Positions 53,901-62,990 of a stretch of DNA of 64,000 nucleotides are shown here, in pieces. Where the stretch lies: assembly GCA_032433765.1 (NCBI GenBank), contig JAVIAB010000059.1, positions 62,836,178-62,900,177 on the forward strand, read 5' to 3'. The stretch's first letter is position 1. Each line of letters opens with the position of its first letter. Made by a program: the position numbers and the translations under genes. The DNA comes from Megaustenia siamemsis. Lineage: Eukaryota; Mollusca; Gastropoda; Stylommatophora; Ariophantidae. Under the pieces are notes generated by a model. It worked only from the letters and a program-made list of their open reading frames with translations, was not told where the DNA came from and did not search any database.

Positions 53901-56900
53901 ATGTTGACCCCTGTAATATGTTGACCTCTGTGCTATGTTGACATCCGTGAAATCTTTACCCCTGTGACATGTTGACCCCGATATATGTTGATACCTGTGC
54001 TATGTTGACCCCTGTGATATGTAGACTTCTGTGATATGTTGACCCCTGTGATATGTTGACCTGTGTGATATGTTGATCCCTGTGCTATGTTGACCTCCGT
54101 GATATGTTGACCACTGTGATATGTTGAGACCGTGTTATGTTGACCCCGTGATAATTTGACCCCTGTGCTATGTTGACCACTGTGATATGTTGACACCTGT
54201 GATATGTTGACCCCTGTGATATGTTGACCCCGTGATTTGTTGACCAATCGTGCTATGTTGACCCCTGTGATATGTTGACTCCTGTGCTATGTTGACCTCT
54301 GTGCTATGTTGACCCCTGTGCTATGTTGACCCCGTGATTTTTTGACCTATGGGCTATTTTGACCCCTGTGATATGTTTACCCCTGTGATATGTTGATCTC
54401 TGTGCTATGTTGACCCCTGTGGTATGTTGTCCCCTGTGATATGTTGACCTCTGTGCTATGTTGACCCGTGATTTATTGACCCCTGTGATATGTTGACCTC
54501 TGTGATATGTTGACCCATGTGATATGTTGACCCCTGTGCTATGTTGACCCCAGATATATGTTGACCTCCGTGTTATTTTGGCCATGTGATATTTTGACCC
54601 CTGTGCTATGTTGACCCCTGTGATATGTTGACCCCTGTGATATGTTGATCTGTGTACTATGTTGCTATTTCTTTACCACAATTCAAATATTTATTATCCA
54701 CTTTGTCTGTCTGTATCAGCGTAACCACTTTATCTGTCTGTAATGACACAACCATTTTCTCTGTCTGTATTCTCATAACCACTCTTTTCTGTCTCTATTA
54801 ACCTAACCACTTTTACCGTCTATAATGATCAAACAATTTTGCTTGAAATGACATAACCACATTGTCTGTCTGTAATTAAAAGTAGTCACTTTGTAAGGGA
54901 GCCGCGATAGCTCAGTGGTTAGAGAACTGGACTACAAGGTACAAGAGGTTGGGTTCGATCCTTACAGACGGGTTCCGGATTCACCCAGCCTTAAATGGGT
55001 ATCGGATTTTTTCTGGAAAAATAAAGGGGCTCTGGCGTAATACTGACCACAAATACTTACCCCCAAAAAAGTTATGTGTCGAAGGTCTAAACAAATTATG
55101 ATCACTAGCACCATCCGGATTCACCCGGCTTCTAAAAATGGGTACTAGAGATTTTTATGGGAAGTAAAGATGGCCTGGCGTGATACCGACCACATTACCC
55201 AAAAATGTGCCGTGGTCAATGCAAAATATGGTCACTAACACCGTATTCCCCATACACCTTGCAAGACGTGGAGGAAAGCTTAACTTTTTTTTCTATTGTC
55301 ATTAGAGATAAGAATGAAAATATTGTATTGAACCAAAGTTCAAAATGGCGTGTCATGTATATTTATATGTAATGTCTATAATCAAGTGTGTGTGTAACTG
55401 ACTTATTTTACTTCACAGGGGGTGTGCAATTACTACGGATCCTATTTGGCACAAGTGGACAACCAGGCAGAGAACGATTACTTGGCCGCCCAAATGACTG
55501 TTGACAAAAGTAAGTTTCTCTTGACCAATCAAAAACATCAGAACAAATGTCACCGTTGTAAGACGAGTTCTCAAACTACTCACTGGCTTGTTTTATTGGT
55601 CACTGTGTTTGATTACATGTTGGTGCCAGTTTTTTTAAGTCTAGTTCGGACTGGCGTCATCGCACTCGAGTTAGTCCTATATATGTTCTGCTAACATCGA
55701 AGTGTTCGTCTATTGGTTGTTTCTATTCTGCATTGGTCGAGCGTGCTGCGTTCCATTTCGCTGATGATGCTTTTCATGTTTTCTCCCTTTGTGGTGTCTT
55801 GGTCCACCATTCCTTAGTGGTGCCGTGTTCCACCATTCCTTAGTGGTGCCGTGTTCCACCATTCCTTTGTGGTGCCGTGTTCCACCATTCCTGTGTGGTG
55901 CCGTGTTCCACCATTCCTGTGTGGTGCCGTGTTCCATCATTCCTGTGTGGTGCCTTGGTCCATCATTCCTTTGTGGTGCCGTGTTCCACCATTCTTTTGT
56001 GGTGCCGTGTTCCACCATTCCTTTGTGGTGCCGTGTTCCACCATTCCTTTGTGGTGCCGTGTTCCACCATTCCTTTGTGGTGCCGTGTTCCACCATTCCT
56101 GTGTCCTGCAATGTTCCACCTTTCATTTGGTGTGCCGTGTTCCACCATTCCTGTGTGGTGCCGTGTTCCATCATTCCTGTGTGGTGCCTTGGTCCATCAT
56201 TCCTTTGTGGTGCCGTGTTCCACCATTCCTTTGTGGTGCCGTGTTCCACCATTCCTTTGTGGTGCCGTGTTCCACCATTCCTTTGTGGTGCCGTGTTCCA
56301 CCATTCCTTTGTGGTGCCGTGTTCCACCATTCCTTTGTGGTGCCGTGTTCCACCATTCCTTTGTGGTGCCGTGTTCCACCATTCCTGTGTCCTGCAATAT
56401 TCCACCTTTCATTTGTGGTGCCGTGTTCCACCATTCCTGTGTCCTGCAATATTCCACCTTTCATTTGTGGTGCCGTGTTCCACCTTGCCTTTGTCGTGCC
56501 GTGTTCCACCATCCCTGTGTGGTGCTGTGTTCCACTATGCCTATGGCATGTGGATTATCGTCAGCTTCCTTGTCGTCATCCTGTGAGATGTGCTCTTTTA
56601 AAGCCATCACAATCTCATGCATGTTAATTTGTAAGGTTCCCTCCTCAATAGTAGAGCCATTGCCACGAACTCCAGCCTGCCCTAGTGCCCAAATCCCATG
56701 TGTATGTTTATGCTGTTAACTTGAGACATGTCAAGTACGTTTACCCACTCTCTGCGTAGTATGTTCTTGTTAATCTGGAGAAACGTTATTCGTGAGTCAG
56801 TCAACATGACCTCATGTGTTGTTGGCCTCTTAACCAGTTATGTGAAAGCTTCTGTCTCAGCTTCAATCTATATGCGTGTGCTGAATGTAGTAGTCTTGTT

Positions 56901-59834
56901 GGCTCCAGCACCTTTCACAATCAACTTTCCATTAGAAAACACAACAAAACACCAGCCGCCCAGCACATCCCTTGTGACCGAACTATCATGTTGAAGATCG
57001 GGTCTTGAGGTTGGGAGATTATAAAAGTTGGAATATCGTCCAAGTAAACATTATTAACTGAAAAAAGTACAACTAAAGTAAATTTATGTTGAAAGTTCCC
57101 TCGACAGCTAAAAACACCAATGAGGAAGTTCTCAAAGAGGCCAACACAAAAAGGAGTTCCCAAAAACATCAGAAAGAAACATTTTTCGGGTACATCGTGA
57201 GAAGAGGAAAGTTGGAATATTTGGTTACAACTGGCAAAAAAAAGGAAAGAGAGATCGCGAACGACAAAGACAAAGAGAGAAAATACTGGATAGCTTGGTG
57301 TCATGGCTTGGAAAACAGTCATCAACTGAACTGATACGATGCACTGTAGATAGAAGATTGTGGAAGGACACGATCGCCTACGCCAACCGGTATGGCACAT
57401 GATGATGATAAAGTAAATTTAATCAGAGCTACATCGTCAACATGTGATATTTCTCTTATGTTCAACATTATTACTCTGTTTGGGGTCAAGGATGTGATAC
57501 AATTACGATATTTACACGTACAGAAAGAAAATAAAAGTCTAGATCTCGAAAGTTGCTTTGATAATTTCAGATCAAAGAAAAATTAATGCGCATTCTTTAC
57601 GAGTGTGAAATTACAGACAGCGTAGGCCAAATGGATTAAAGAACATAAGATACATGTGAAAACGGTATTAGAGATAAAGGCTGGCCTTTTCTCAGAAGAG
57701 ATTGTGCATTGACAAAAGTTATAATTTTGTCGGCAAGTATAGAGATTAGTGCACGAGACTTTCACAACCAGTATGCAATAAAGACGGCGATGCAGATGAG
57801 AAAATAACAAACAACACAAGAAGAGATAGAATACCAAATGAAATCATGAGAAAAATGGTAGGAACAAAACCCTGCCAAGAATATATAGAACAACAACAAT
57901 TTAAATGGTTTGGCCACCTGGACAGAAAGAGTACTCACCAATCACCATCAAGGGCGTTCTTCTCAAGAATGCGTGGGAAAAGACCAAGAGGAAGACCCAG
58001 AAGAAGATGGATAGATGTAGTGACAGAGACATGCAACAACAAAGGAAGATCACTAATTGAGACAGTTCGATACCCTGAAGAACGACAAATGATATAACCA
58101 CGACACCTTTTAGGTATCAGTGAAAAGTGAAGAGAAGTAGTAGAAGTGGCGGCGATTATATATATATACTTGCAATGCCCAGTGTTTAGGACTCGACATA
58201 GGCAGGTACACGCGCAAATGTATATCATCGCTTTTAGAAGGACTAATCATCAAATATTGCTTGTCTAGCACGCTCATGAAAGAGGAAACGCATTCAGCAT
58301 TCAATGTCGTAGATGGTATAGGCTAAAGTAATATTACTAAAGGTAGCCGCAATAGCTCAGTGATTAGTGAACTGTACTACAAAGGACAAGAGGTAGGGTT
58401 CGATCCCAATCGACGACTTCCGGATTCACACAGCCTTAAATGCGTACCGGATTTTTTTCTGGGAAAGTAAAACGGCACGGGCGTATTACTGACCACATTA
58501 TCCCATAAAAAATCATGTGTTGAAGGTCTGTAAAAACTATGATCACTAACACCATATTCCCTATACGTCACTTGGCGTGACGGGGCTTGTGACTTTACTT
58601 ACTTTTTAATATTGCTAATAATTTGTAATATGAGTGATCTGGCATGGGGGGAAGAATTGGCGACATCTCTTAACTCACAAAGACGTAAACAGGAAGTGAC
58701 GACTTTGTATATATAGCGCTACCAGTGCTCAGGTTAACGACATCCACTAGCGAGCAACAAGCGCAATCACAAGATCATGCCATCTTTACAAATGAGTTCC
58801 TCATCAAAGGGGCACTGGAATCGTTGGGACTTTGTTATGTACGTCAACACAGCTTGACAATCGAAGCCGCCACCGCAGCAGTCGGATGGACCTGTACAAC
58901 AATTCCATTCCATCACGCAGTGATTCTGACGAAATATGCTTCGAAAAATAGAACGAGGAATGTAGTGCATAGAGTGTGCACACTGACACGAGAGATCACC
59001 GATTTCTGGACTTTGTAAAAGAAAGTAAAGAGCCTAGTCACGCCAAGTGGCGTATAGGGCATATGGTGTTAGTGACCATAATTTGTATAGACCTTCGGCA
59101 CATTATTTTTTGGGTAATGTGGTCGGTATTACGCCCGTGATGATTTACTTTCCTAGAAAAAAATCCGTTACCCATATAAGGTTGGGTAAACCCGGAAACT
59201 GTCGATCAGGATCGAACCCGACCCCTTGTCTTTTGTAGCCCAGTTCACTAACCACTGAGCTATCGCGGCCTCCGATTTCGGGACTTACTTATCTTTATTG
59301 CACTAACATACTGGAATCAACGTTTCTGAGCAGGTCTATCGACGAGGGGTGCGGCCTCCTGTACATGAGATATTGAGAAAGGACAGATTTATTAAAAGCT
59401 GTTAGATACACATTCTCCAAGGAAGGTGAAACTGGATTGTAGACTAACCCGCACATCTAAAGACTGAAGGATCGTGGTGTGAGACACGGATTGGTTATAA
59501 CAAGCACCCACTGGGGGGAGAAAACGAAAATGTCAAAACCAGGTTCATACTAAAACGATATTATACAAATCTTGCACTGGGTTTTTGAAAGTGCTTAGAG
59601 GTGAAATCCCCTAGTTGTAGTGGCATTATCATAGCCATCGTGACACCAAAAAAGAAAACAAACGTACTGTAATATAAAATGAGTAATATATCATATTGTC
59701 AATACATTAATTTACAGTAAATCGATTGTGGATCGGAGGATCATCAAGATACCATCAATCTTTCTGGGAATGGGTACCAAGTTTTGACCCGATTGCATCT
59801 TACTCATACTGGGATAGCGGAGAACCTAATTATC
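41933..59834 (+). CDS. secreted C-type lectin-like protein, 5 exons seen, 3' end missing
   Basis: Joined exons 41933-41935, 45720-45759, 52711-52802, 55419-55509 and 59718-59834 give 114 residues with consistent phases 0, 1, 0, 1. Residues 1-17 form a signal peptide (hydrophobic core VVLLLALAVVG, likely cut after VFS). The lectin domain begins with C20 and C31 (long-form N-terminal disulphide), then W41, A44, C48, the LAQVDNQAEN stretch (55-64), WIGG (80-83, the family WIGL), W92/W94 and EPN at 111-113, the calcium and mannose-type sugar ligand set. WND and the last cysteines are lacking because the next exon (entry phase 1) is not found before 64000. Family members act outside cells in recognition of glycans, often in innate immunity or shell matrix (perlucin type); which applies is unknown. 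Alternative acceptors are possible at exon 3, and GCT|gtggtt is a possible alternative donor removing one residue. Confidence 0.85.
41985..42345 (+). repeat. R4 interspersed repeat, copy 2 (intron 1)
   Basis: GTGGCGCCTCATAGCACCAG to GGCGGATGATGAAG and CTCCTTTAGTCATCAGG. Same strand as copy 3, 3 kb downstream, and opposite to copy 1. Confidence 0.8.
42591..42879 (-). mobile_element. SINE-A with expanded (AAAGT)n tail
   Basis: TTGCACGTTGATAA (42577-42590) and TTGCATGTTGATAA (42880-42893) flank it. The tail is about 12 AAAGT units (42591-42650). The tRNA head is truncated at CCACTGACC. Confidence 0.93.
42894..43290. other. intron 1 sequence, no further feature
   Basis: A GTCGGAACGTCATAGTCTGT block at 43208 is reminiscent of the GCCGAAACGTTGTAGTTTGT at 25090, possibly another Penelope-like end; too weak to call. 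Confidence 0.35.
43291..43995. repeat. 16-bp minisatellite in intron 1, split by a SINE-A
   Basis: Unit TATCTAGACAAAGATG / GAGG, about 26 units to 43699, resuming for one or two units at 43974-43995 after the SINE. Every unit with TCTAGA is an XbaI-type palindrome. Confidence 0.93.
43700..43973 (-). mobile_element. SINE-A inside the 16-bp array
   Basis: Complete copy ending CTATCGCGGCTCCC. The duplicated target is an array unit (TCTAGACAAAGAGGTA / CCAGACAATGAGGTA), so TSD and repeat unit cannot be told apart. Confidence 0.92.
43996..44332. other. intron 1 sequence with a 98-codon open frame
   Basis: The plus-strand frame 43981-44277 starts inside the array and shows no recognised domain (YLVSSFIQSVNINSKINN is its most protein-like stretch). 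I do not call it a gene. Confidence 0.3.
44333..44372 (+). mobile_element. SINE-A 3' end only
   Basis: TGACAGGGCTCTTTACTTTG plus a T run: the last 20 bp of the SINE and its tail, the shortest copy found. Confidence 0.6.
44540..44815 (+). mobile_element. LINE epsilon, 3' end of RT ORF
   Basis: TDKLVRPQTKTKRT-like frame and, shifted, RAINKRYENAKLKGRPRKRW, IKGMLESVGGITPGQANRIA, KNRRLYLPSTPTAIEEGQ. It gives the clearest reading of this family's C-terminus. Confidence 0.82.
44955..45325 (+). repeat. R4 interspersed repeat, copy 3 (intron 1)
   Basis: GGCGCACCTCACAGCACCAG to CTCCTTTAGTCATCAGGCAA. Best-preserved copy; compared with copy 2 it differs by scattered substitutions. Confidence 0.82.
45720..45759 (+). 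CDS. lectin gene exon 2: signal peptide
   Basis: Polypyrimidine CTTTTCTTCTTCAG precedes; donor GTG|GTACGC follows. 40 nt encode IRVVLLLALAVVG plus one base (phase 1 out). Confidence 0.82.
45971..46230 (+). mobile_element. SINE-E, tRNA-derived, single copy
   Basis: Head GATCGGTGGTATTGAGGTAA (A box) and GTTGTGGGTTCCATTCC (B box), with CACGTTAAAGAGCCCTTAGC near the 3' end, a block common in molluscan SINEs of the ACGTTAA type. It lies directly against the next element. Confidence 0.65.
46231..46480 (+). mobile_element. SINE-A-related subfamily (SINE-A2), head partial
   Basis: GGGTTCGATCCCCAGC (B box), GGGTACCAGAGATTTTTCTG, GCGGCCTGACATGATACCG, CCAAAAATGTGCCATGGTC, CACTAACACCGTATACC: the SINE-A plan with about 30% difference. 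The same subfamily forms the right half of the chimera at 55.1 kb. Confidence 0.8.
46495..50439. repeat. 14-bp minisatellite, 3.9 kb, about 280 units (intron 2)
   Basis: Unit AAAACATCCACCAG, with CCAGCAG, CCACTAG and CCACAAG variants. Because 14 is not a multiple of three, a stop-free unit leaves all minus-strand frames open with a 14-residue cycle (MFSGGCFLLDVFWW), which explains the many long overlapping frames. Larger blocks repeat, for instance 46840-47030 against 48580-48760. Confidence 0.97.
50470..50766. repeat. 33-bp minisatellite with nine CRE-type sites (intron 2)
   Basis: The palindrome TGACGTCA starts at 50476, 50509, 50542, 50575, 50608, 50641, 50674, 50707 and 50740. All nine octamers are intact although the spacers vary (TCTGCCTAA, TCTGCTTAA, TTTGCCTAT, TCTGCCAAA). 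TGACGTCA is the full CREB/ATF site. Confidence 0.95.
50767..51864. other. intron 2 sequence; R3 fragment at 51545-51590
   Basis: No coding signal. CTCACAGTGTGCACAGAGCA is the reverse complement of an R3 block. Confidence 0.5.
51866..52100 (+). mobile_element. SINE-A, 5'-truncated
   Basis: Begins CAGTGAACTGGACTAC, so the A box is missing; B box GTTCGATCCC and body intact. Confidence 0.9.
52125..52520 (+). repeat. R3 interspersed repeat, copy 2 (intron 2)
   Basis: About 85% like 30960-31345 by eye. It ends in three AACCAATA units, a possible simple tail of a retroposon. Confidence 0.75.
52711..52802 (+). CDS. lectin gene exon 3: start of lectin domain
   Basis: Acceptor ATTATTTTAG|TTTTCAG; donor GCTGTG|GTTAGT. 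92 nt, entry phase 1, exit 0. Encodes FSTSCQNGWREFNNHC, YSFSDESVTWLVAV. The nearer acceptor TTTTCAG|TACATC would break the frame, so the upstream AG is chosen. Confidence 0.85.
53014..54661. repeat. 17-bp minisatellite, about 97 units (intron 3)
   Basis: Unit TGTGATATGTTGACCCC, with GTGCTATG and CTCTGTG variants; more diverged on the left (53014-53700). Confidence 0.95.
54690..54890. repeat. degenerate ~30-bp repeat
   Basis: AACCAC(A)TTTGTCTGTCTGTA units, six or seven, diverged. Confidence 0.75.
54898..55290 (+). mobile_element. chimeric SINE: SINE-A left, SINE-A2 right
   Basis: 54898-55114 is SINE-A from the head GAGCCGCGATAGCTCAGTGG to ATCACTAGCACCAT. From 55115 the sequence restarts at CCGGATTCACCCGGCTTCTA, mid-body of SINE-A2, and runs to its 3' end. 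Two 3' bodies therefore lie in tandem behind one head. Confidence 0.85.
55419..55509 (+). CDS. lectin gene exon 4
   Basis: Acceptor TTACTTCACAG; donor GACAAAA|GTAAGT. 91 nt, entry phase 0, exit 1. Encodes GVCNYYGSYLAQVDN, QAENDYLAAQMTVDK: C48 of the domain and the typical LAxVDNxAEN helix. Confidence 0.9.
55787..56545. repeat. 26-bp minisatellite, about 29 units, block-duplicated (intron 4)
   Basis: Unit TTTGTGGTGCCGTGTTCCAC plus CATTCC. The variant GTGGTGCCTTGGTCCATCAT appears at 55945 and 56180, and CCTGTGTCCTGCAAT at 56098 and 56385, implying duplication of blocks of about nine units. Open in all plus frames (265, 258 and 280 codons) because the unit has no stop. Confidence 0.95.
56546..57080. 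other. intron 4 sequence, unannotated
   Basis: Short open frames, no recognised domain. Some protein-like stretches (SLVGSSTF) are not supported by splice sites. Confidence 0.4.
57085..57412 (+). mobile_element. LINE beta, 3' end (intron 4)
   Basis: MLKVPSTAKNTNEEVLKEAN, then KLEYLVTTGKKKEREIAND with a frameshift, then CGATCGCCTACGCCAACCGG and the (GAT)n end. Confidence 0.83.
57800..58100 (+). mobile_element. LINE delta, 3' end (intron 4)
   Basis: Uninterrupted frame 57846-58097: RKMVGTKPCQEYIEQQQFKW, FGHLDRKSTHQSPSRAFFS, RGRPRRRWIDVVTETCNNKG, ending ERQMI. Homologous to 30.4-30.8 kb. Confidence 0.83.
58341..58606 (+). mobile_element. SINE-A, full length (intron 4)
   Basis: GTAGCCGCAATAGCTCAGTG head, B box GGTTCGATCCC. 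TSD TAATATTACTAA / TAATATTGCTAA. Confidence 0.93.
58607..59000. other. intron 4 sequence; 97-codon open frame, unsupported
   Basis: The plus frame 58725-59018 has no recognised domain and runs into a SINE TSD; an equally long minus frame overlaps it. Not called. Confidence 0.3.
59014..59271 (-). mobile_element. SINE-A, full length (intron 4)
   Basis: TSD CCGATTTCTGGACTT (58999-59013) and CCGATTTCGGGACTT (59272-59286). Opposite orientation to the copy at 58341. Confidence 0.93.
59718..59834 (+). CDS. lectin gene exon 5: WIGG and EPN motifs
   Basis: Acceptor TTAATTTACAG; donor AATTATC|GTAAGT. 117 nt, entry phase 1, exit 1. Encodes INRLWIGGSSRYHQSFWEW, VPSFDPIASYSYWDSGEPNY. EPN predicts mannose-type rather than galactose-type (QPD) preference. 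Confidence 0.92.
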
Positions 59835-60370
59835 GTAAGTTATTTTGTATTCTCTCTCATATTATATCTAGCAAATTAATTAATCTTCCTTTCTCTTTCT
59901 CTATTCCCTTTCTTCCTTCCTTCAATCCTTTCTTTCTTTCTTTCTTTACTTCTTTCCTTCTTTCTTTCTTTATTTCTTTCATTCTTGATTTCTTTCTTTA
60001 GATCCTCTTGTACCCATTCTCATTGTCGAGGGATATACAAAGTTCAGATTCCCGCCCCTTAGGTGTCTTCACACATAGTCAATTGCTGATGTAACGTTTC
60101 TTTGATCTTGTCTCTTCATATTGCTCTGAATCCTCCACTTGTTCTTCTTCATTACTTCTTTCAGTGATTGTTTTGCAGAGTTAACAAATGAAATAAACAC
60201 AGACAAATATTTTAGTAGCAGAAATCAGCTTTGACGATCCGTCCTATTCAGATGTCACTTTTGTTGAAAGTAACTTAGCTCATATTTTATATTGAAGAGA
60301 AGTTAAATGTCTTAATAAATAAAAATTAATAATCTGTGCAAGTTTTAAACAACGAATTAAAACTGTATTT
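59835..60370. repeat. intron 5 start with a TTTC-rich tract
   Basis: 59885-60002 is an imperfect (TTTC/CTTT)n tract; the rest shows no feature I can support. Confidence 0.7.
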
Positions 60371-60382
60371 TAAAGATAGGTA

Positions 60383-60737
60383 GCTTTTGAAATGTGGATC
60401 TAGAGAAGAATAGGTAGAATTGGATGGAAATAAAGAAAACAAACGACGAAGTTTTAAAACAACTAAAAATGAAATGACAACTACTAAACACAATTAGAAC
60501 AAGACAAATGAAATTTTGGGGGCATGTTAAAAGACACAACAGCCTAATAAAAGTAATATTGGAAGGGAAAATACAAGGTGAAAGAGGCAGAGACAGACCA
60601 AGACTAACATGGACGAGTCACATCAAAGGATGGACAAGTCGACCTATGACAATCTGCACCATCAAAGCAAGAGACAGAGTTGAATGGCGCTCCATGACCG
60701 CCAACCATCGATGCGGAGACGACATTTGGTGATGATG
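60383..60737 (+). mobile_element. LINE alpha, 5'-truncated, perfect TSD
   Basis: AAAGATAGGTA at 60372-60382 and 60738-60748. MKFWGHVKRHNSLIKVILEG and GRDRPRLTWTSHIKGW are readable; terminus GATGATG. Confidence 0.9.
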
Positions 60738-60884
60738 AAAGATAGGTATGCAGGAGGGCAAAAATTATTGTTTTAATGTAACGAAATAGATAGCAGGGGA
60801 CAATGGCTCAGCACAGAACTGGATTTTTGAAGCAGCGGGAGCTTATAGCCCAACCACAAGGTAAATGATGTCGGAAGTTAAAGG

Positions 60885-61150
60885 CAGTGAGCACTGGCTG
60901 TAACATCTCAGGGTAAGGATATAACAGTCAGCACTGGCTGTAACATCTCAGGGTAAGGATATAACAGTGAGCACTGGCTGTAACATCACAGGGTAAGGAT
61001 ATAACAGTGAACACTGGTTGTAAACATCTCAGGGTACGGATATAACTGTGAACACTGGTTGTAACATCTCAGGGTAAGGATATAATAATGGGCACTGTTT
61101 GTAATATCTCATGGTAAGAATATAATAACGGGCACTGGTTGTAACATCTC
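60885..61150. repeat. 40-bp minisatellite, 6-7 units
   Basis: Unit CAGTGAGCACTGGCTGTAAC with ATCTCAGGGTAAGGATATAA; the last units are diverged and abut the LINE gamma terminus. Confidence 0.92.
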
Positions 61151-61599
61151 ATCTTCTTCTTCTACCTTTTTAGCTCCCAGTAGAGCATAGGTCTTCAACA
61201 AACACTTTCCAAGACGTTATATTTTTGCCATTCTTTTAAGATCATTCCATGTCTTCCCCATCATCTTCATCTCTGCCTCTATCTGTCTTCTCAAAGAATT
61301 CCTTTGTCTTCCTCTTTGTCTTTTCCCCTGGGGATTCCAAAAAAGGTCTGTTGTGTAATACTCTCAGCTCAGTTGGCTTCCGTAGTGTGTGTCCTATCCA
61401 GCGCCATCATCTTCGCTGTATCACTTTATCCACTGGTGTTTGACTGGTGTATTTCCATAATTCTATGTTAGTGATTTTGTCCTGCCATTTCCATCATTTT
61501 ATCCTGCGTAAGCATCCATTAATGAAAATCTGTATCTTCGTGATTGTCAATTTTGTTGTTCTCCATGTTTCACAGCCATATAATAGGACCGCCTTAACA

Positions 61600-62990
61600 T
61601 TTGAGTTGCAAATTTATATTTTAGTATTTAACCTAATTTCTTTGGATTTCCATATGTTTCCCAGTGTAATGAAAGCTCCTCTTGCTTTTGATATCCTTAT
61701 TTTGGTATCATTTTCTGTTCCTCCCTCTTTATCTATATTACTGCCCAGATATATGTAAGATTGTACATCTAATTGAGGTAATTCTCCTAGTTTTATTTGG
61801 TTATTGCCAACTGTATTAATTCTCATAATGTTGGTCTTATCTCTATTAATCTTCAGTCCTAGCTGTTGTGATCTATCATCAAGTATGCTCATTTTATCCT
61901 GCATCTGTTGATGGCTGTATGATAGGAGAGCTATGTCATCTATCTATCTATTGTCCTTTGGAGCCGAAAACGGCACATAGGGCAGAACCACAATCTCAAA
62001 AACAGAAACCGTGCGTGCCAAAATGGCACATATTGCAGAGATCACTGCTTCTAAAATCTATGGCTGTTTCCATAACAATACTTTTTACAATGACAGCTTG
62101 TCAAGCCATCGATCAACCTCCTTAGTCGCCTCTTACGACATGCTTGGAAGGACACAGTGTCACTATTCTTTACTCATAATGAGGCCCCGGTAACACACAG
62201 GAAATGTCATCAGCAAAGTCTAAATCATCAAGTTGTTTGGTCGGTGACCTCTGGATTCCATTTCTGTTGTTTTGAGTTATTTTCATAATCCAATCTATGG
62301 CCAGTAGAAAGAGAAATGGAGACAGAAGGCATCCCTGCCTTACTCCTGTTCTTATTTCAAATGCTTCTATAATCCGTCCTTCATGCACCACACTACATTT
62401 CATTCCTTCATACATTGTTTTTATCAGGTTAATAAACTTTATGGGGATTCCGTAATGACTCAGCAACTTCCAAAGCATTCTTCTGTCTAAACTATCAAAT
62501 GCCTTTTCGTAATCTATGAATCCAATATAAAGTGGGGATTTTAGTTCTAAACTTTGTTCAACTATTATACGTAGAGTAGTTATTTGATCAGCACATGATC
62601 TGTTCTTCCCTAAACCTGCTCGTTCATCTCTCAAATGTTTCTCTATGGCCTCTTTTAGTCTCTCCAGAATGTTTCTGCTTAATATTTTTCCTGGCACTGA
62701 AAGTAGCATAATTCCCCTATAATTTGTGCACTCCTGTAAACTTCCTTTCTTTGGTAGTTTGATCATATAACCTTCTTTCCAGTCTTTAGGTATTTCTTCC
62801 CTCTCCCAAATTTTATCTAATAGATTATGTAGCATCTTGGTAGAGGTGTTAATATCTACTTTAATGGCTTCCGAAGGAATTTCATCTGATCCTGTGGCTT
62901 TACCATTTTTTAATAGTTTGATGGCTTTCATTATTTCTTCTATGCTTGGTTTTTCACAATTAACGTGTAACTCTCTCTTCTGCTGGTAGT
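61600..62990 (-). pseudogene. LINE gamma reverse transcriptase, interrupted by a SINE
   Basis: The main frame reads EEIMKAIKLLKNGKATGSDE (motif 0/1), LPKKGSLQECTNYRGIMLLS (motif 2), GFIDYEKAFDSLDR (motif A, with the first catalytic Asp), RTGVRQGCLLSPFLFLLAID (motif B) and DLDFADDI (motif C, both Asp present). Directly after FADDI the frame is broken by the 263-bp insert at 61941-62203; beyond it the reading resumes ALLSYSHQQMQDKM and reaches the thumb motif QSYIYLGSNIDKEGG. The right end is out of frame with the linker because of a slip in an AG run near 62975. Confidence 0.9.
61941..62203 (-). mobile_element. GATA-tailed SINE inserted in the reverse transcriptase
   Basis: GATGACAT (minus strand) is duplicated at both ends (ATGTCATC at 61933-61940 and 62204-62211). 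The minus strand starts TTCCTGTGTGTTACCGGGGC and ends GCCG-TTTT-CGGC hairpin, CAAAGGACAATAGATAGATA. It is about 60 bp longer at the 5' end than the 38.4-kb copy. Confidence 0.93.

Noticed and set aside
53933..54585. Minus-strand frames with GVNISQ / YHRGQH repeats
   Set aside because: Translation of the 17-bp array in lectin intron 3.
55710..56719. Frames of 231-280 codons on both strands in the 26-bp array
   Set aside because: Again array artefacts; three plus-strand frames are open at once, which a real gene would not require.
58725..59018. 97-codon plus-strand frame
   Set aside because: Overlaps an equally good minus-strand frame, no domain, and ends within a SINE-A target duplication inside a lectin intron.
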